Assembly: GCA_054601695.1 (NCBI GenBank)
Contig: BAAHQB010000040.1
Location: forward strand, 186,001-250,000
Direction of reading: 5' to 3'
DNA: 64,000 nucleotides
From: Amorphochlora amoebiformis
Taxonomy: Eukaryota; Cercozoa; Chlorarachniophyceae
The position numbers and the translations under genes are program-made. The first letter of the stretch is position 1. Every line of letters begins with the position of its first letter. The notes below the pieces were generated by a model. The model saw only the letters and a program-made list of their open reading frames with translations. It made no database searches and was not told where the DNA came from. Of this stretch, positions 1 through 64,000 are shown piece by piece.

Positions 1-76
1 CATTTCTGGGATTCATTTGGCGAAAATAGAGACGTTTTGTTGGGTTTAGGAAAAAATATCTCAATTTGGTAAGTAC
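1..76 (-). other. Start of dynein intron 74 (window edge)
   Basis: The minus-strand donor GTACTT lies right after the last modelled dynein exon. The remaining 76 bases have no exon-like reading and no (TA)n. The next exon (expected to continue as ALFRPV in dyneins) is outside the window. Confidence 0.6.
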
Positions 77-25523
<25,447 letters not shown>

Positions 25524-25699
25524 GGCAACGCAGCTCGAAAGGGCTCCGGGATAGGCGGGAGTCGAGTAGCGTGCAACGAAAACGGCTCACGCCATTCGGG
25601 AGGATATGGCGGGATGGATATACGGATATCCCGGTTATCTGTTTATGATATGCGATATTTTAATTTGATATTCTGATATCACTATAGAGATACTTAGAT
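25524..25699. promoter_or_regulatory. Bidirectional promoter region between dynein and bZIP genes
   Basis: The start codons of the minus-strand dynein and the plus-strand bZIP gene are 176 bp apart, facing outward. The interval is of balanced composition with no (TA)n, unlike the introns on either side. I see no clear TATA box or initiator. A shared or overlapping promoter is inferred only from the arrangement. Confidence 0.5.
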
Positions 25700-26878
25700 A
25701 TGTGGAATGACAACGTGACAAGTTTTGGTGACACACAAGGCAAAGTGGGAAGCATCCGAGCGATGGCGTCGATGGACCAAAACTTCTTCGCGGGAGTCGG
25801 TGCGGCCCTCCAGATGAGATCAACAGAGCCTACATTGGGGGAGGCACTTTCTGCACAAGCCGATGCGAAGAATGGGATGGTAGTCCAACAAAATCCAACC
25901 AAAACACAGCAAAGTTTTTTGCAAATTTGAGTGACGTGCAATCATCGCAGCAAATGGTGGAGGTTAAGTCCGAGGATCCCTTTCAAAAACAACTCAACGA
26001 AGCCAGTCAGGTTGTGAACCTTTTGAATCCTCCGAATTCAATTTACTTTCAATGAGACGATCTGGGGAACTGATGACGTGTTGGTGTTGTTGTATGTGTA
26101 TTCCTAGCGGCTGCGTAACGCCCAGATCGCAATGATGCGATCAGGGGGTGCAAGACAGAAGATGGAATTGCAAATTGCCCAACAGGCCTTCCAGACGGTA
26201 TGATGCACATGTGGGATGGTTGAATCATGGGGATAATGTTTGTGCATGGTGCATCTGGAGATACGACTCAACGTTTTCACAACCCAGGCGCACGCCCTTT
26301 CGATCCAATTCGATAATCCCGAACCCGGTGCAGGAAGTACGAATAAAATGTAACCTAACTCACCAGGGGGCGGCGTGAGTCTTGGGGAACGGATCTGATG
26401 TGCATGGTTTTCAAGGTTTTTCATCGGCTTCGAGGCGGTCTGACAAGCGGTCGGACTCGGGATACGACACAGATGGCTCTCAGTCAGTGTCAAGGTGTGC
26501 AGCAACCTTTTATTTCAACAGGCCTATCATCGGATCCCCTCACAGACTACATGAGTCGCTTACCACAAAAATAAGACATACCATTCTCATGCATGACTTT
26601 TTTCAGCACCTCGGACGGCCGAAGGTCACATCCATATTCTCGAAGGCTGTCAAAAAGAGAGCGCAATAAAATTTCGGCCACGAAAGTGCCATTCTTACCC
26701 TAATCATAACCCTAACATTGGATCAAGGTTCAGAACGCTGATTGGATTACCTAATTCAGTATCGTCAAAAAAAGAAGAAATACGTTTCTGAGCTCGAAAG
26801 TCAGGTCGTTACTTCATAACTTACGCTTCGGCTCGCTGCCAGTCACTTCATGAGATGAAATATTATCAATTCATATAC

Positions 26879-26914
<36 letters not shown>

Positions 26915-26973
26915 CATGTATATGTATATATATATACACATATATACAATAAATAAATAAATATTATAATATG

Positions 26974-27024
<51 letters not shown>

Positions 27025-27104
27025 GTATATATATATATATATATATAATATACAAAGGTATGTATGAATGTAGGTATGTGTAAAGATATATTACATAATA
27101 TATA

Positions 27105-27159
<55 letters not shown>

Positions 27160-27281
27160 TATATATGTATATATGTATATATGTGAGTGTGTGTTGTGCA
27201 TGCGTGTGTGTTTGGGTGCGTTTATACATATATACATAAAAATGTGTGTGTGTGTGTTTGGGTGTTTAAATATATATATAC

Positions 27282-27322
<41 letters not shown>

Positions 27323-27409
27323 TATAATATATATATATATATATATGTGTATGCACACACATATTTTTTATATATAATATTATATTATATATATATATAT
27401 ATAAAGTAT

Positions 27410-27453
<44 letters not shown>

Positions 27454-27584
27454 GTACATATATGTATACTATACGTATAGTATATATATAGATATTATAT
27501 ATATATATGTGTGTGTGTGTGTATGTGTGTATTTATATTATATATATATATAAATACACATATATATATATATGTGTGTGTGTG

Positions 27585-27649
<65 letters not shown>

Positions 27650-27768
27650 CATATATATATGCGTATATGTAAATATAGATGTACGTATGTTAGTATATAC
27701 AAATGTACATTACATAGAAATATATGAAAGTTATTACAGAAATATAAATGTACATACATATACGTATT

Positions 27769-27815
<47 letters not shown>

Positions 27816-27835
27816 TATATTATATATATAAATAT

Positions 27836-27900
<65 letters not shown>

Positions 27901-27983
27901 TTATATAATATATATATATAATATATATACATACATATACATATATATATATATATAATATATATATATGTGTGTATGTATGC

Positions 27984-28025
<42 letters not shown>

Positions 28026-28433
28026 CATATCTAAATTTTTGCAAAAATGTATATGATACAAATACATATACACATGCACTAAATCGCATATCCGTCAGTG
28101 TCACAATCTCACGAGCACCGTCGAATCATTAAAAACCACCATAACAGCACTCCAGTCCGAGAATAAGCTTCTCAAGGTAAAAACACCCAAAACTACGAAC
28201 AACTAGAACACGTGTCAAAGCCAATGCCCTGGTAACTTCAGGAGCAGATGGGTTTCCTGAAAGATCTCCTTCAAAACCGCAACACCGCACCAAGCTCGTC
28301 AAACAACAACATCAACCATAATCCCAATATCAACGTACCAGATCTATTACAAAATAGTAATCATATAATATATATACATATATATATATATATATATGCA
28401 TGTGTACTATATATAAGATTCTTTAGTATAAAC

Positions 28434-28476
<43 letters not shown>

Positions 28477-28479
28477 CTA

Positions 28480-28556
<77 letters not shown>

Positions 28557-28993
28557 GTACATATATCTATAGATATATATATACATATATATATATACAT
28601 ATGTAGTATATGTATATATATATATATATACATACATATGTGTGTATATATGTATATATATATATATGTGTGTGTGTATGTTTTTGGTATGTACATATAT
28701 GATAGACCAAAGCCTAAACGTGTTTGTTTTCTGAATAGAGCGATAGCAAGGGACACAAAGTCTGTGTGTATTTTGATGTACATATAGCCAAAGCCTAAAT
28801 GTGTTTGTTATCTGAATAGAGCGATAGCAAGGGACACAGTGGTATGACGGGTGTTACAGCAAACGTGCCAAATACACTCAATCACTTCAACGTATCGTAA
28901 ACACATCTTCCGCTAAACTTTTAACCAACTGACATGTGTAAACGTTATATTATAATGTACTTATATCTATATATATATATATATATGTTTATT

Positions 28994-29033
<40 letters not shown>

Positions 29034-29258
29034 CATTTGTTTATATATGTGTATATGTACACAAATATATGTATATATACATATTTATGTGCATACACAT
29101 AAAGTGTCTGAAAGCAATCCAGAGTTGGAGTTTGTGTTGAATAAATTGGAGAGAGTCGATTGAACTGATTGTGTTTTGTTCTGGATAGCCTCCGATACCT
29201 TCGATACCTGTGCCCGTCAACCCGGTTATTTCATAAAATATATCGTGCTTCATGTTCG

Positions 29259-29300
<42 letters not shown>

Positions 29301-29314
29301 ACTATATATATATA

Positions 29315-29371
<57 letters not shown>

Positions 29372-29420
29372 ATATATATATATTTGTATGTATAAATGTA
29401 TATTTATATCTATATATGTA

Positions 29421-29460
<40 letters not shown>

Positions 29461-29712
29461 CATATGTGTATATGTATATGTGTATATATAATATATATGC
29501 GTGTGTGTGTATATGTGTATGTGTATATATATTTACATATATATATATTTTATGTATATACATATATATATATATATATCATATATTTACATATATATGA
29601 ACATATATATATATATGTATATATTATATATACATATGTATGTATACATATGTAAATTATATATGTATATATAGACATGTACAATATTATATAAAAACAA
29701 GGAAATAATGCA

Positions 29713-29748
<36 letters not shown>

Positions 29749-29940
29749 GGATGTGTGTATTTATAAATAAATATATATATTTATATAGAGATATATACAT
29801 ACAAGTAAAATACACATCAGCAGGAGAATAACACAATGGAAATCCATCAAGATCTACAGCCGCCACCAATAGGAAAATGGTTATCGGATCCAGGGTTTCC
29901 CGGGGGCACTCAAGACACATTCGGAGAGGTGACATTTTGA
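25700..29940 (+). CDS. bZIP transcription factor, 13 exons
   Basis: A DNA-binding basic leucine zipper regulator expected in the nucleus. Modelled exons: 25700-25879, 25951-26010, 26108-26197, 26288-26327, 26416-26494, 26607-26685, 26760-26804, 28099-28176, 28242-28334, 28820-28896, 29115-29154, 29189-29224, 29821-29940 (338 codons plus TGA). The basic region is split over two exons and reads [12 protein letters not shown] then [15 protein letters not shown], matching N...AA..C/SR.+KK. The zipper follows with leucines every seven residues ([29 protein letters not shown]). Before it lies a Ser/Arg stretch ([18 protein letters not shown]). The tail is Asn- and Pro-rich and ends [11 protein letters not shown]. 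The first 80 codons are uncertain: a second frame across 25727-26010 is also open, so the true 5' exons may differ. The exon at 29115 has a weak acceptor. Confidence 0.85.
28707..28834 (+). repeat. 81-bp tandem duplication over a bZIP acceptor and exon start
   Basis: Two near-identical units, the first starting at 28707 and the second at 28788, begin CCAAAGCCTAAA and end in CTGAATAG followed by AGCGATAGCAAGGGACACA. The second copy is the real exon (28820-28896). The first holds the same acceptor and the first 17 or so exon bases, then diverges. Confidence 0.85.
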
Positions 29941-31066
29941 GAACACGCTCAAGGCATGCGGTCGGGATATCAGGGTCAAGCCAGGGCGGCTATAGCTAGA
30001 TTTTAGATTGGCCCGGGACACAGCGATGTACCATGGTTTCTAGTTTTGTGGCTTGGGATGTAAGCTTCATTTTCTAGTATTTCATGAGGAAAAGAATTGT
30101 ACGTGCAAAGCCAAGTTCTTCTATGATCAGATTGGTTGTTACATGTCTAATTATACCGCCTACATGACACACTGCCACGGCTGAGGTCCTCTTAGTACTG
30201 TGATACTAGTGATATCGACTTGAGTGACTTTAGACTAGCTAGCCTAGGATAGTAGTTATACTCCGGCCAATAACTAGAATAAGTCTAATAATTATCGTAG
30301 CGTGTCTAGCGTAGTACGTGGTCATGAGCTAGACCGACTATAGACTGAATCTAGTGAATCACCCAGTCAGAGATCCAGCGGCTTTAGCTATAGTAAGTAC
30401 TAGCCGTACGCTAGCAGTAGTTAATATTATAGTACTATACGTAGTCATGGTATTCTAGGTATTAGCTAGATTAGTAATCATTATAAATTAATTCTAGTAA
30501 TTATTGCTGTATTGTTAGTATTGGTCAGCGGATCCACTTCTGTACTAGTTGTAGTAGGACCTAGTAAACCATCTTCGTTACAAAAACTAATGAGTATCAA
30601 GTTACATATACTAATTTATTATTACATATTGGAGAACCATACGACGCTCTGGAAAAATTAGTAATTAAATTTATTAAATTTCATAAAATGAGAAAATATT
30701 TCTAGACACGCTCAGAATCTAGAGAATCCACTTCGCCACTTTTTTTTGCCCTTAATTCTTCAGTATTTTTTCGGAGTGCGATCTGAGCATTCTTGGGTGT
30801 AATAAAAGTGCGATTGGAACATCCGCCGTATCCCCATGTTACACGTGTATCCACGGCGATCGATTCGCAAAATCTTTCTTACTAGTCTTCGTGCCCGGAT
30901 GGGCTCTTGACGTCCGCTAAATTTGATGTTCTCTTCTTCCCTCTCAGGCGCAGCTCCCAGATGTAGCAGTCGCTGAGAATGAAATCTGGGGTATATATGG
31001 GAATACTCATGTGTATGTATTTATTTATGTGAATGCATGTGTAATATTACAAAAAAGATGTGTATA

Positions 31067-31105
<39 letters not shown>

Positions 31106-31233
31106 AATGTGCATATATATATATATATATGTATATAATATTTATATATATATATATATATATACATGTATATGTGCATATATGTATATATGTATATATA
31201 TATGTGTATATATATATATATATGTACTATATA

Positions 31234-31273
<40 letters not shown>

Positions 31274-31398
31274 GTGTAATACATTACCACCAGGTTCTAA
31301 CCGGTACTACCCGATATTAGCAGGGTTTTGGATTATGAGGTGATAAGATGTGACATAATTATACTCCACACTTCTCCACTTTCTCAGAAGCAACTTAA
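29941..31398. other. Intergenic region between convergent bZIP and methyltransferase genes
   Basis: No exon on either strand passes a splice and phase check here. Bases 29990-30580 are a CTAG-rich island. 30590-31000 is plain AT-leaning sequence and 31060-31270 is (TA)n with TATG/TGTA interruptions. A plus-strand piece at 30952-30996 looks exon-like (AQLPDVAVAENEIW), but nothing joins to it. Confidence 0.6.
29990..30580. repeat. CTAG-rich island 1
   Basis: I count 15 CTAG tetramers between 30206 and 30574 and three more from 29990 to 30080. About 1.5 per 370 bp would be expected at random. TAG and GTA are also over-represented. There is no coding frame. Confidence 0.7.
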
Positions 31399-36542
<5,144 letters not shown>

Positions 36543-36958
36543 CTTTCTACGTCTCCCAAGCAGGTTGGACGTTCAGAATATCCGGAACCCAAATATTAAA
36601 GCGCGTGCCATTTGTGTGGGACATTCGTGGGACATTATAGGAGGGTGAATAGCATGAGCGGACTGACGAAAATCACAGGCGCTGCCGCGGAGTTTGATCC
36701 CCTTCGCAACCCCGTGAGCACCGAAAATAGCGTATAATACAGAAGCCGTTAGTATCACACTGCGGAATTTCGGAAGTTTGAGCGAAATGAGAGGAAAGGA
36801 TACGATGCGCTTGGTTTCGGGTTTTGATGATGGATGTGGCGTCGAAACACTAAATAAAGGCTTAACACAGTGCGCGGATCATGCACAATGGTTTCGGAAA
36901 TTCATCCACGGGTTGCTTCTGGGCTGTGGGAGCACCTATAAAGGGCGTGTAAATATAC
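36543..36958. promoter_or_regulatory. Bidirectional promoter region with a TATA-like box
   Basis: 416 bp separate the methyltransferase ATG (minus) and the next plus-strand ATG at 36959. The interval is balanced in composition and has no (TA)n. TATAAA at 36937-36942 lies 17 bp before the plus ATG, so if it is used the leader must be very short or start elsewhere. A role for the box is inference. Confidence 0.4.
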
Positions 36959-42429
<5,471 letters not shown>

Positions 42430-42454
<25 letters not shown>

Positions 42455-43040
42455 TCTCGAGCGATGGAGATCTATCAACTTTGAGCCACCTTTCAAGACA
42501 CTACAGGCATGTGCGAGTTCATCCAGTAGACGTGCATAGAGCACTAAGAATCCGGTGAACCATCATCTCAAGTACTCATTATCAGTCTTAACTCTAGTAA
42601 CCTTTAGTCAGTCCGCACAGCTAGCATCACACTAGCTGGACTAGTCACAGCCTAGATCATGATTGATATTTCATAATTCACTCGAATAGATTGTGACCAG
42701 AGCATTTCTAGATATATATCTAGATATATATATATATATGTGTATATATAATACTAGAAATAATATCTAGAATATATATTTGAATCCATAACTAGATAAG
42801 ATCTAATATAATCTGATAATATTTAGAGTTATAAACTGATTATACACTAGATACACCAAGTATTTAGAATTTCATAAATCATCACTAGACCATGATCAAT
42901 GTAACGACAGACACTAGACGGAGAAAGATCTAGCAGCTCATACACCTACTACACGTGCTTATAGATGTACTCAGTAATGATACTAATAAGCTTTGAATTG
43001 AACGCGTACAAAAGTAACGACTATTCAGACTTTGACCACT
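42430..43040. repeat. CTAG-rich island 2
   Basis: About 16 CTAG tetramers occur in 600 bp, several in a TCTAGATATA setting. As with island 1 it starts at the 3' end of a plus-strand gene and has no coding frame. Confidence 0.65.
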
Positions 43041-43280
43041 ACTAGACTAATCATCTGGGTGATGCTGAAGTTATGTGTGCCTGTGTATATATATGTATAC
43101 ATTATAAAAAAATAATATTATACATGCCTACACACATGCATATGTTTATATATGTATATTATATAAATATACATGCATACATGTATACACATGTGTGTAT
43201 TTGTGTATGTATATATGTGTGTACACATGTAGATATATCTATTTTTTTAAATATAGAAATCTTTGTTTTTTTCTCTCTCT

Positions 43281-43316
<36 letters not shown>

Positions 43317-43459
43317 ACATTTTTATTTATGTGTGTGTATATGGATGTGACAATACATGTGTGTGTTTTCGTAAATGTGTGTTTGTACATGTACATAATA
43401 CAAGTATGGGGTATGTGATTATGTATGTAATGTGTACCTATATGTATACACATACACGT

Positions 43460-43675
43460 ATAACTATGAGTGTAAATATATACATTTCTATGTATTATAT
43501 AAAACTATTAAATAAACTCAAGTGTGTACATAGTATATTATACACATGTGTGTGTGGATGTATGAGGATAACTATGAGTGTAAATATATACATTTCTATG
43601 TATTATATAAAACTATTAAATAAACTCAAGTGTGTACATAGTATATTATACACATGTGTGTGTGGATGTATGAGG
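43460..43675. repeat. 108-bp near-perfect tandem duplication
   Basis: The unit beginning ATAACTATGAGTGTAAATAT starts at 43460 and again at 43568. It ends GTGTGTGTGGATGTATGAGG. The two copies are virtually identical, which suggests a recent event. Confidence 0.9.
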
Positions 43676-43684
43676 TTGCAACAT

Positions 43685-44962
<1,278 letters not shown>

Positions 44963-45040
44963 GTAAAATAACCATAGTATACATTTAGTACCATTTAGTA
45001 TGTAATCAAGGTTGGAAGTGTTCTGAGAGGCCTCCTTCCG

Positions 45041-50603
<5,563 letters not shown>

Positions 50604-50711
50604 TAGGCCCGAAGAATTGTTTCAGTGGGACATGGGCGGGACATTGACATGGATTTTTTTGAATGATGGGTTTGACTCGAACGTCTTTTTCATCGGATCG
50701 AGAACCCAAGG

Positions 50712-50749
<38 letters not shown>

Positions 50750-50895
50750 GAACACGAGAACAACATGTAATTACACATTAGATTTCATTATTGTGCAAAT
50801 CTGTAAATATAATGTCATTATGAATCGTTGATGTAATAATTATGTGTATAATAGTGTTATTAGTGTATATATAATATCATATGTTATTGTTTTTA

Positions 50896-50976
<81 letters not shown>

Positions 50977-51090
50977 CATGTACATATATATGTGTACATG
51001 TGTTGTATATATATATATGTATATGTATATATATGTGTATATATATGTATGTGTATGCATAATATATGTGTGTGTATATGTGTATATATG

Positions 51091-51132
<42 letters not shown>

Positions 51133-51808
51133 TATATATATACATATACATTATATGATATATATATCATGATATATATACACACATATGCACACACGAA
51201 CAAATATATGAAAAATATTAAAAACACACATATATTAATTATAGCACACATATATCTGATATCACATGTATGTAAATATCACGATATACTAGATATATTT
51301 ATGTACACATGTATGCATCTAGTGCATACACACATATGCACACATACATGCACACATGTATACTATACTATATATATACATATATAATATACACACATAC
51401 ATATATATATGTATATGTACTATATGACACACATATACCTATATATATATATATATTTATTTATATATACGTAATTTATTCGAATACAAGGCCCATATAC
51501 AATTGTTTGACACAAGTACGTTATCACAAAGAATTTGAATGAATCGACCCGGATAAATACGAGTCGATCGCGAGTAGTTGTGGCAGGAAAGTGGCACGAT
51601 CTAGCTAATGAAGTTGTCCATTATATTGTCGATTTAGATTTAATGCTAACTAAGTTTATGTCCATTTTTTCAGGCTGTAAGGAGATGCCCAAGGGTTGAG
51701 GCTTAAATATCGTTCTAGTTGTTGTTGTTGTTGAGACTTCTGCAATGTTGGATTTAGGCTTTTACGATGTTACTGTTTGAACCACCTGTGTGAAGAATAT
51801 CACTAACT

Positions 51809-51901
<93 letters not shown>

Positions 51902-52020
51902 TTACACCACCCCACACACACACCCATATGTGTATATATATGTGTGTGTATATACATCATATTTATATATATTATATTCTCCATATAATTACATATGCGT
52001 ACCAAATGATCCTGAGTCGG
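50604..52020. other. Intergenic region upstream of the unknown gene
   Basis: 50604-50750 is unique and ends in a (CA)n run (50714-50746). 50890-51460 is (TA)n with CA/TG interruptions. 51470-51800 is unique with a short (GTT)n at 51720. 51820-51960 is (TA)n. No exon here fits the unknown gene or the RGS gene. The promoter of the unknown gene should lie in its left part. Confidence 0.5.
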
Positions 52021-52673
52021 TTATGAAAGGTAATCCAAAGACTCCATCGACGACTTGGAATCATCTGATTCCGTGAGATCATCCTTCGACCGCGACACTT
52101 TGTCCACCAAGTGGCGCAGATTGGGATTGTCTGTTGTGTTTGATTTAGTGTCTGTCGGTTGAATGTTGGCATCGACGCTGAGTTTGAGGTCCGATGCACC
52201 AGCAGGGGATACTAACGAGTTGTGGTTGATTTGCGTCGAGGTTCGTGTGACGGATATGGGATCGAAGTTGCTAGAGATCCTGTTCGTGGACGCGAGCGAG
52301 ACCCATATCTTTTCTCTGTTGTAGACTTAATATCACTTGAGTCCGACGGAAGACGTGGGGGGTCAGAGGAGGCAGAGGGAATAGGCAGGGAAGAGGTGTA
52401 TGGAGGGAAGAGGCAGGGGATTAGAGAAGATGTATAGGGAAGGAGGAGATAGGAGGGTAAGTGTTACTCTTGTCTCTTAACGATGGCGCGTATGAAGCGC
52501 TGATAATGCTTTGATTTGATGAAGCGCGGGAATGAGTCGTACACCAGCATGCGAAGGACACTGTTACAAAAACCATGTATCGGTAAATCAATGTGTGTAA
52601 ACCTTTGAATGATGTTGTTTTATTCTGCATACAAAGAGATACCTGCACAAATATGTATATAGTATATTGTACT

Positions 52674-52751
<78 letters not shown>

Positions 52752-54024
52752 TATGTATAGATTTGCATGTAAGACGCAGATCGATGGTAGATACGGATAG
52801 CGTGTAGAAACATAATCAAGGGTAAGTGATCACCTCAAACGGTACCAACCGGTGCTAAATGTTACTACCGGTACTTATGTATATATTAACATATATATAT
52901 ATATATATGTATATATATAGACATACATATATATATATATATATCGTAATTTAATGTGGCTACATATCAAACATATCCATACATGCAAACTCACCTATGG
53001 AACGCTCGATCAAAGAGGTCCTTGTTTGTTTGTCGGTCCCTAATTGCCTCCCTGACACACGTAACATCATTATTCGGCGCTCCTTCCGATGCTAGTCTGT
53101 CACGAATTTGCTAAGTGTGTATGCGTTCCCTCGCTCTCGTAACGTATACCTAATCGCGATCCGAAACTTGCCTTCAATGTTCACGTGTAGGACTCCCCTT
53201 TCGCTGATATACTGCCAATATATCGACTTGGCGATCTCACGCACGCGCAGAGGCTGACATACACACATCAGGGTCAGAGTCACGATATGAGGCATATCTT
53301 GAAGGTTGTGTGGGGAGAATTTGGGTAAATTCGCGCTCACCGTCACCTCCTTGTCGAAAGCGGACTTGTAGTTGAGAACAGCCCTGCGAACGGAATATTG
53401 ATGAATATTGGGTGGGCGTTCTTCTCATGGATATTGTCTCCGATTACCGATAGAAGCTCAAGTTCTCGCTCGAGTGCTCGTCTGCGAGATGACTCGAGAA
53501 GCACTTGGAACCCACAGCGTCGCCCATAACCTCTGAAAAGTGCTCGCGATGCATGGACCCGATGCTATCGATGCTTTGTCGTCTCATACTACGAACATGA
53601 GTCATGCACAAGACAGGACAGACGAGTCAAAATGTGATGGACGGAACAAATAATTCAAAGTGATACTTGAGAATCAGGGTCGGCTCGTCAGTGGCGAGTC
53701 GCTTGTCGTCCACGACTCGGCGTTTGGCCGAGGAGAAGAGCTCGAGCCGCGAGCGATGGGTCATCAGCGCCGATTTCAGGGGTACCCGGTACACATAAGT
53801 TTTGGGCAGAAACACCTAAAGATTTTACTTCGAAAGCTATTTCGTCTTAAGTCATCCAGAAAAAGAGTCAACATTAACTTAACATGTCCAGTGACTCCAG
53901 TCAGTGGCGGTCACCAGACCTGTGTGAATCTTCTGACAAACTAAATTTAAAAATATAAATCGGGTCGGTCGAGACCTCTACACGTGTGACGCATCCCAAT
54001 CATGACCTTTGCCCAAACTTCCAT
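52021..54024 (-). CDS. RGS-domain protein (regulator of G-protein signalling), 8 exons
   Basis: RGS proteins speed GTP hydrolysis by heterotrimeric G-alpha subunits and so switch off receptor signalling. Exons: 54024-54007, 53815-53667, 53588-53448, 53383-53341, 53253-53150, 53051-52995, 52560-52468, 52279-52021; they join to 287 codons plus TAA. The RGS fold spans about residues 75-200: FSSHLADEHSSENLSFYR (family FL..E.S.ENL.F), VREIAKSIYWQYI, VNIEGKFRIAIREAI, LFDRAFHSVLRMLVYDSFPRF (family LF..A...V..LM..DS+PRFL) and KSKHYQRFIRAI. The N-terminal 55 residues are basic and lack a DEP or GGL domain. The 86-codon last exon is a Ser/Thr/Asp-rich tail ending DDSKSSMESLDYLS, which looks regulatory. 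The first exon (MEVWAK) is short and less certain. There is little (TA)n in this gene. Confidence 0.93.
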
Positions 54025-54438
54025 TCTTGATTCTTGAACCGAGACGTTTCGGATGAGGCCAAAGCTTGCCTTGAGCTGCTTCAGCTTGAAACCGACCGTT
54101 TCACTTATTTTTCCCTTTCAAATAAAAGCGCCAATAATCCGACCTGGCCGACGGGATGCAGGTGTAGATCTTCTCCTCCCTCTTCCTCTTTGCACCTAGC
54201 AGTCCCCCAGGAAACAGGAGGTGCCAAAGTGATCTTGTGAGTGGAGGGATTGTCGGAAAATTTGACCGGAGAAAATAATAGTGTTTTGAGTGTGTTCGGT
54301 TCGTCAGAAAACTTCAGATATCTCTGCGGCTCTGTGGACAGCCCTCGACCCCAGCGGGAAGGCAAGGATCCCTTCCCCTTTCCCCTCTCTCACCAACTAG
54401 CAGCGCCTCCTCTCTCGTCCATCGAATTTTGGGATTTG
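54025..54438. promoter_or_regulatory. Bidirectional promoter region between RGS and EF-hand genes
   Basis: 414 bp separate two outward-facing start codons. The interval is CT-rich in places and has no (TA)n. Two open frames cross it (plus and minus), but neither has splice signals or a family resemblance. I see no clear TATA box. Confidence 0.45.
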
Positions 54439-63165
<8,727 letters not shown>

Positions 63166-63199
63166 AGTAATTAGAAATACTGGCTCCCCAGCAAGCGTA

Positions 63200-63870
63200 T
63201 CTTGTATCTTTACTCGATCTCTACTCGTATCTCTATTCGTATCTCTACTCGTATCTCTACTCGTATCTCTACTCGATCTCTATACTCGTATCTCTACTCG
63301 TATCTTTACTCGTATCTTTACTCGTATCTCTACTCGTATCTCTACTCGTATCTCTACTCGTATCTTTACTCGTATCTCTACTCGTATCTCTACTCGTATC
63401 TCTACTCGTATCTTTACTCGTATCTTTACTCGTATCTTTACTCGTAACTTTACTCGTATCTCTACTCGTATCTTTACTCGTATCTCTACTCGTATCTCTA
63501 CTCGTATCTCGTATCTTTACTCGTATCTTTACTCGTATCTTTACTCGTAACTTTACTCGTATCTCTACTCGTATCTTTACTCGTATCTCTACTCGTATCT
63601 CTACTCGTATCTTTACTTGTATCTTTACTTGTATCTTTACTCGTATCTCTACTTGTATCTCTACTCGTACCTCTACTCGTATCTCTACTCGTATCTTTAC
63701 TCGTATCTCTACTCGTATCTTTACCGGTATCTCTACTTGTATCTTTACTCGTATCTCTACTCCTTTACTCGTATCTCTACTCGTATCTTTACTCGTATCT
63801 CTACTCGTATCTTTACTCGTATCTTTACTCGTATCTTGACTCGTATCTTTACTCCTATCTTTTCTCATAT
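63200..63870. repeat. 12-bp minisatellite (TCTCTACTCGTA)n
   Basis: About 55 copies of TCTYTACTCGTA cover 670 bp just downstream of the EF-hand gene stop. Both strands stay open by chance (minus gives DTSK/DTSR and VEIRVKI repeats), because a 12-bp unit without stops is open for as long as it is repeated. No start, splice or promoter context supports coding. Confidence 0.93.
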
Positions 63871-63899
63871 GAAATGTAAGCACGGATATCAACATTAAT

Positions 63900-63927
63900 C
63901 AAATGTTTAGAAAAAATTATTTGCACG

Positions 63928-63964
<37 letters not shown>

Positions 63965-64000
63965 AAGATATATATATATTATATATATATATATATATAT
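63900..64000. repeat. (TA)n at window end
   Basis: TA tracts follow the 12-bp minisatellite to the right edge. No gene is seen after 63165. Confidence 0.9.

Noticed and set aside
52222-52437. Plus-strand frame MVDLRRGSCDGYGIEV...
   Set aside because: Antisense to the last RGS exon and intron; no supporting splice sites.
63200-63870. Possible CRISPR array
   Set aside because: The repeat units are adjacent 12-mers without unique spacers, in a eukaryotic genome.
63200-63895. Long minus-strand frame of DTSK/DTSR and VEIRVKI repeats
   Set aside because: It is a product of the 12-bp minisatellite, open in several frames at once, with no gene context.

Overview
This is a eukaryotic nuclear window. 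Protein-coding exons are short (mostly 35-150 bp) and are separated by introns full of (TA)n microsatellite. I found no bacterial features, rRNA or tRNA. The intron-dense genes and a long axonemal-type dynein heavy chain point to a flagellated or ciliated unicellular eukaryote or alga using the standard genetic code. I cannot place the lineage. About 7% of the introns I modelled start with GC instead of GT, and about three quarters of dynein acceptors read AG|G. All gene models here were built by hand from splice signals, reading-phase continuity and family motifs. Exon edges should be good to a few bases where phases close, but no transcript data back them.

Layout, left to right: (1) 25523 to 77, minus: the first 74 exons (about 1677 codons) of a dynein heavy chain, from its ATG through the tail and linker into AAA1; the rest lies beyond the left edge. 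(2) 25700-29940, plus: a bZIP transcription factor, divergent from the dynein. (3) 29941-31398: intergenic, with a CTAG-rich island. (4) 36542 to 31399, minus: a METTL21-like protein methyltransferase, convergent with the bZIP gene. (5) 36959-42454, plus: a Lys/Pro-rich protein with an acidic tail, unknown function, divergent from the methyltransferase. (6) 42455-45040: intergenic, with a second CTAG-rich island. (7) 50603 to 45041, minus: an unknown protein of about 283 residues. (8) 54024 to 52021, minus: an RGS-domain protein. (9) 54439-63165, plus: an EF-hand and coiled-coil protein, divergent from the RGS gene. (10) 63200-63870: a 12-bp minisatellite, then (TA)n to the end.

The genes do not form an operon. 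They alternate in divergent pairs (177, 416 and 414 bp between start codons) and convergent pairs. Dynein (ciliary motor), RGS (G-protein signalling) and EF-hand (calcium) would fit a motile, signalling cell, but their proximity is not evidence of joint function.

The most unusual structure is repeated partial duplication of exon edges. At several exons in four different genes, the sequence around one splice site, with the adjoining part of the exon, is repeated two to four times. The copies lie either in tight tandem or separated by (TA)n tracts.
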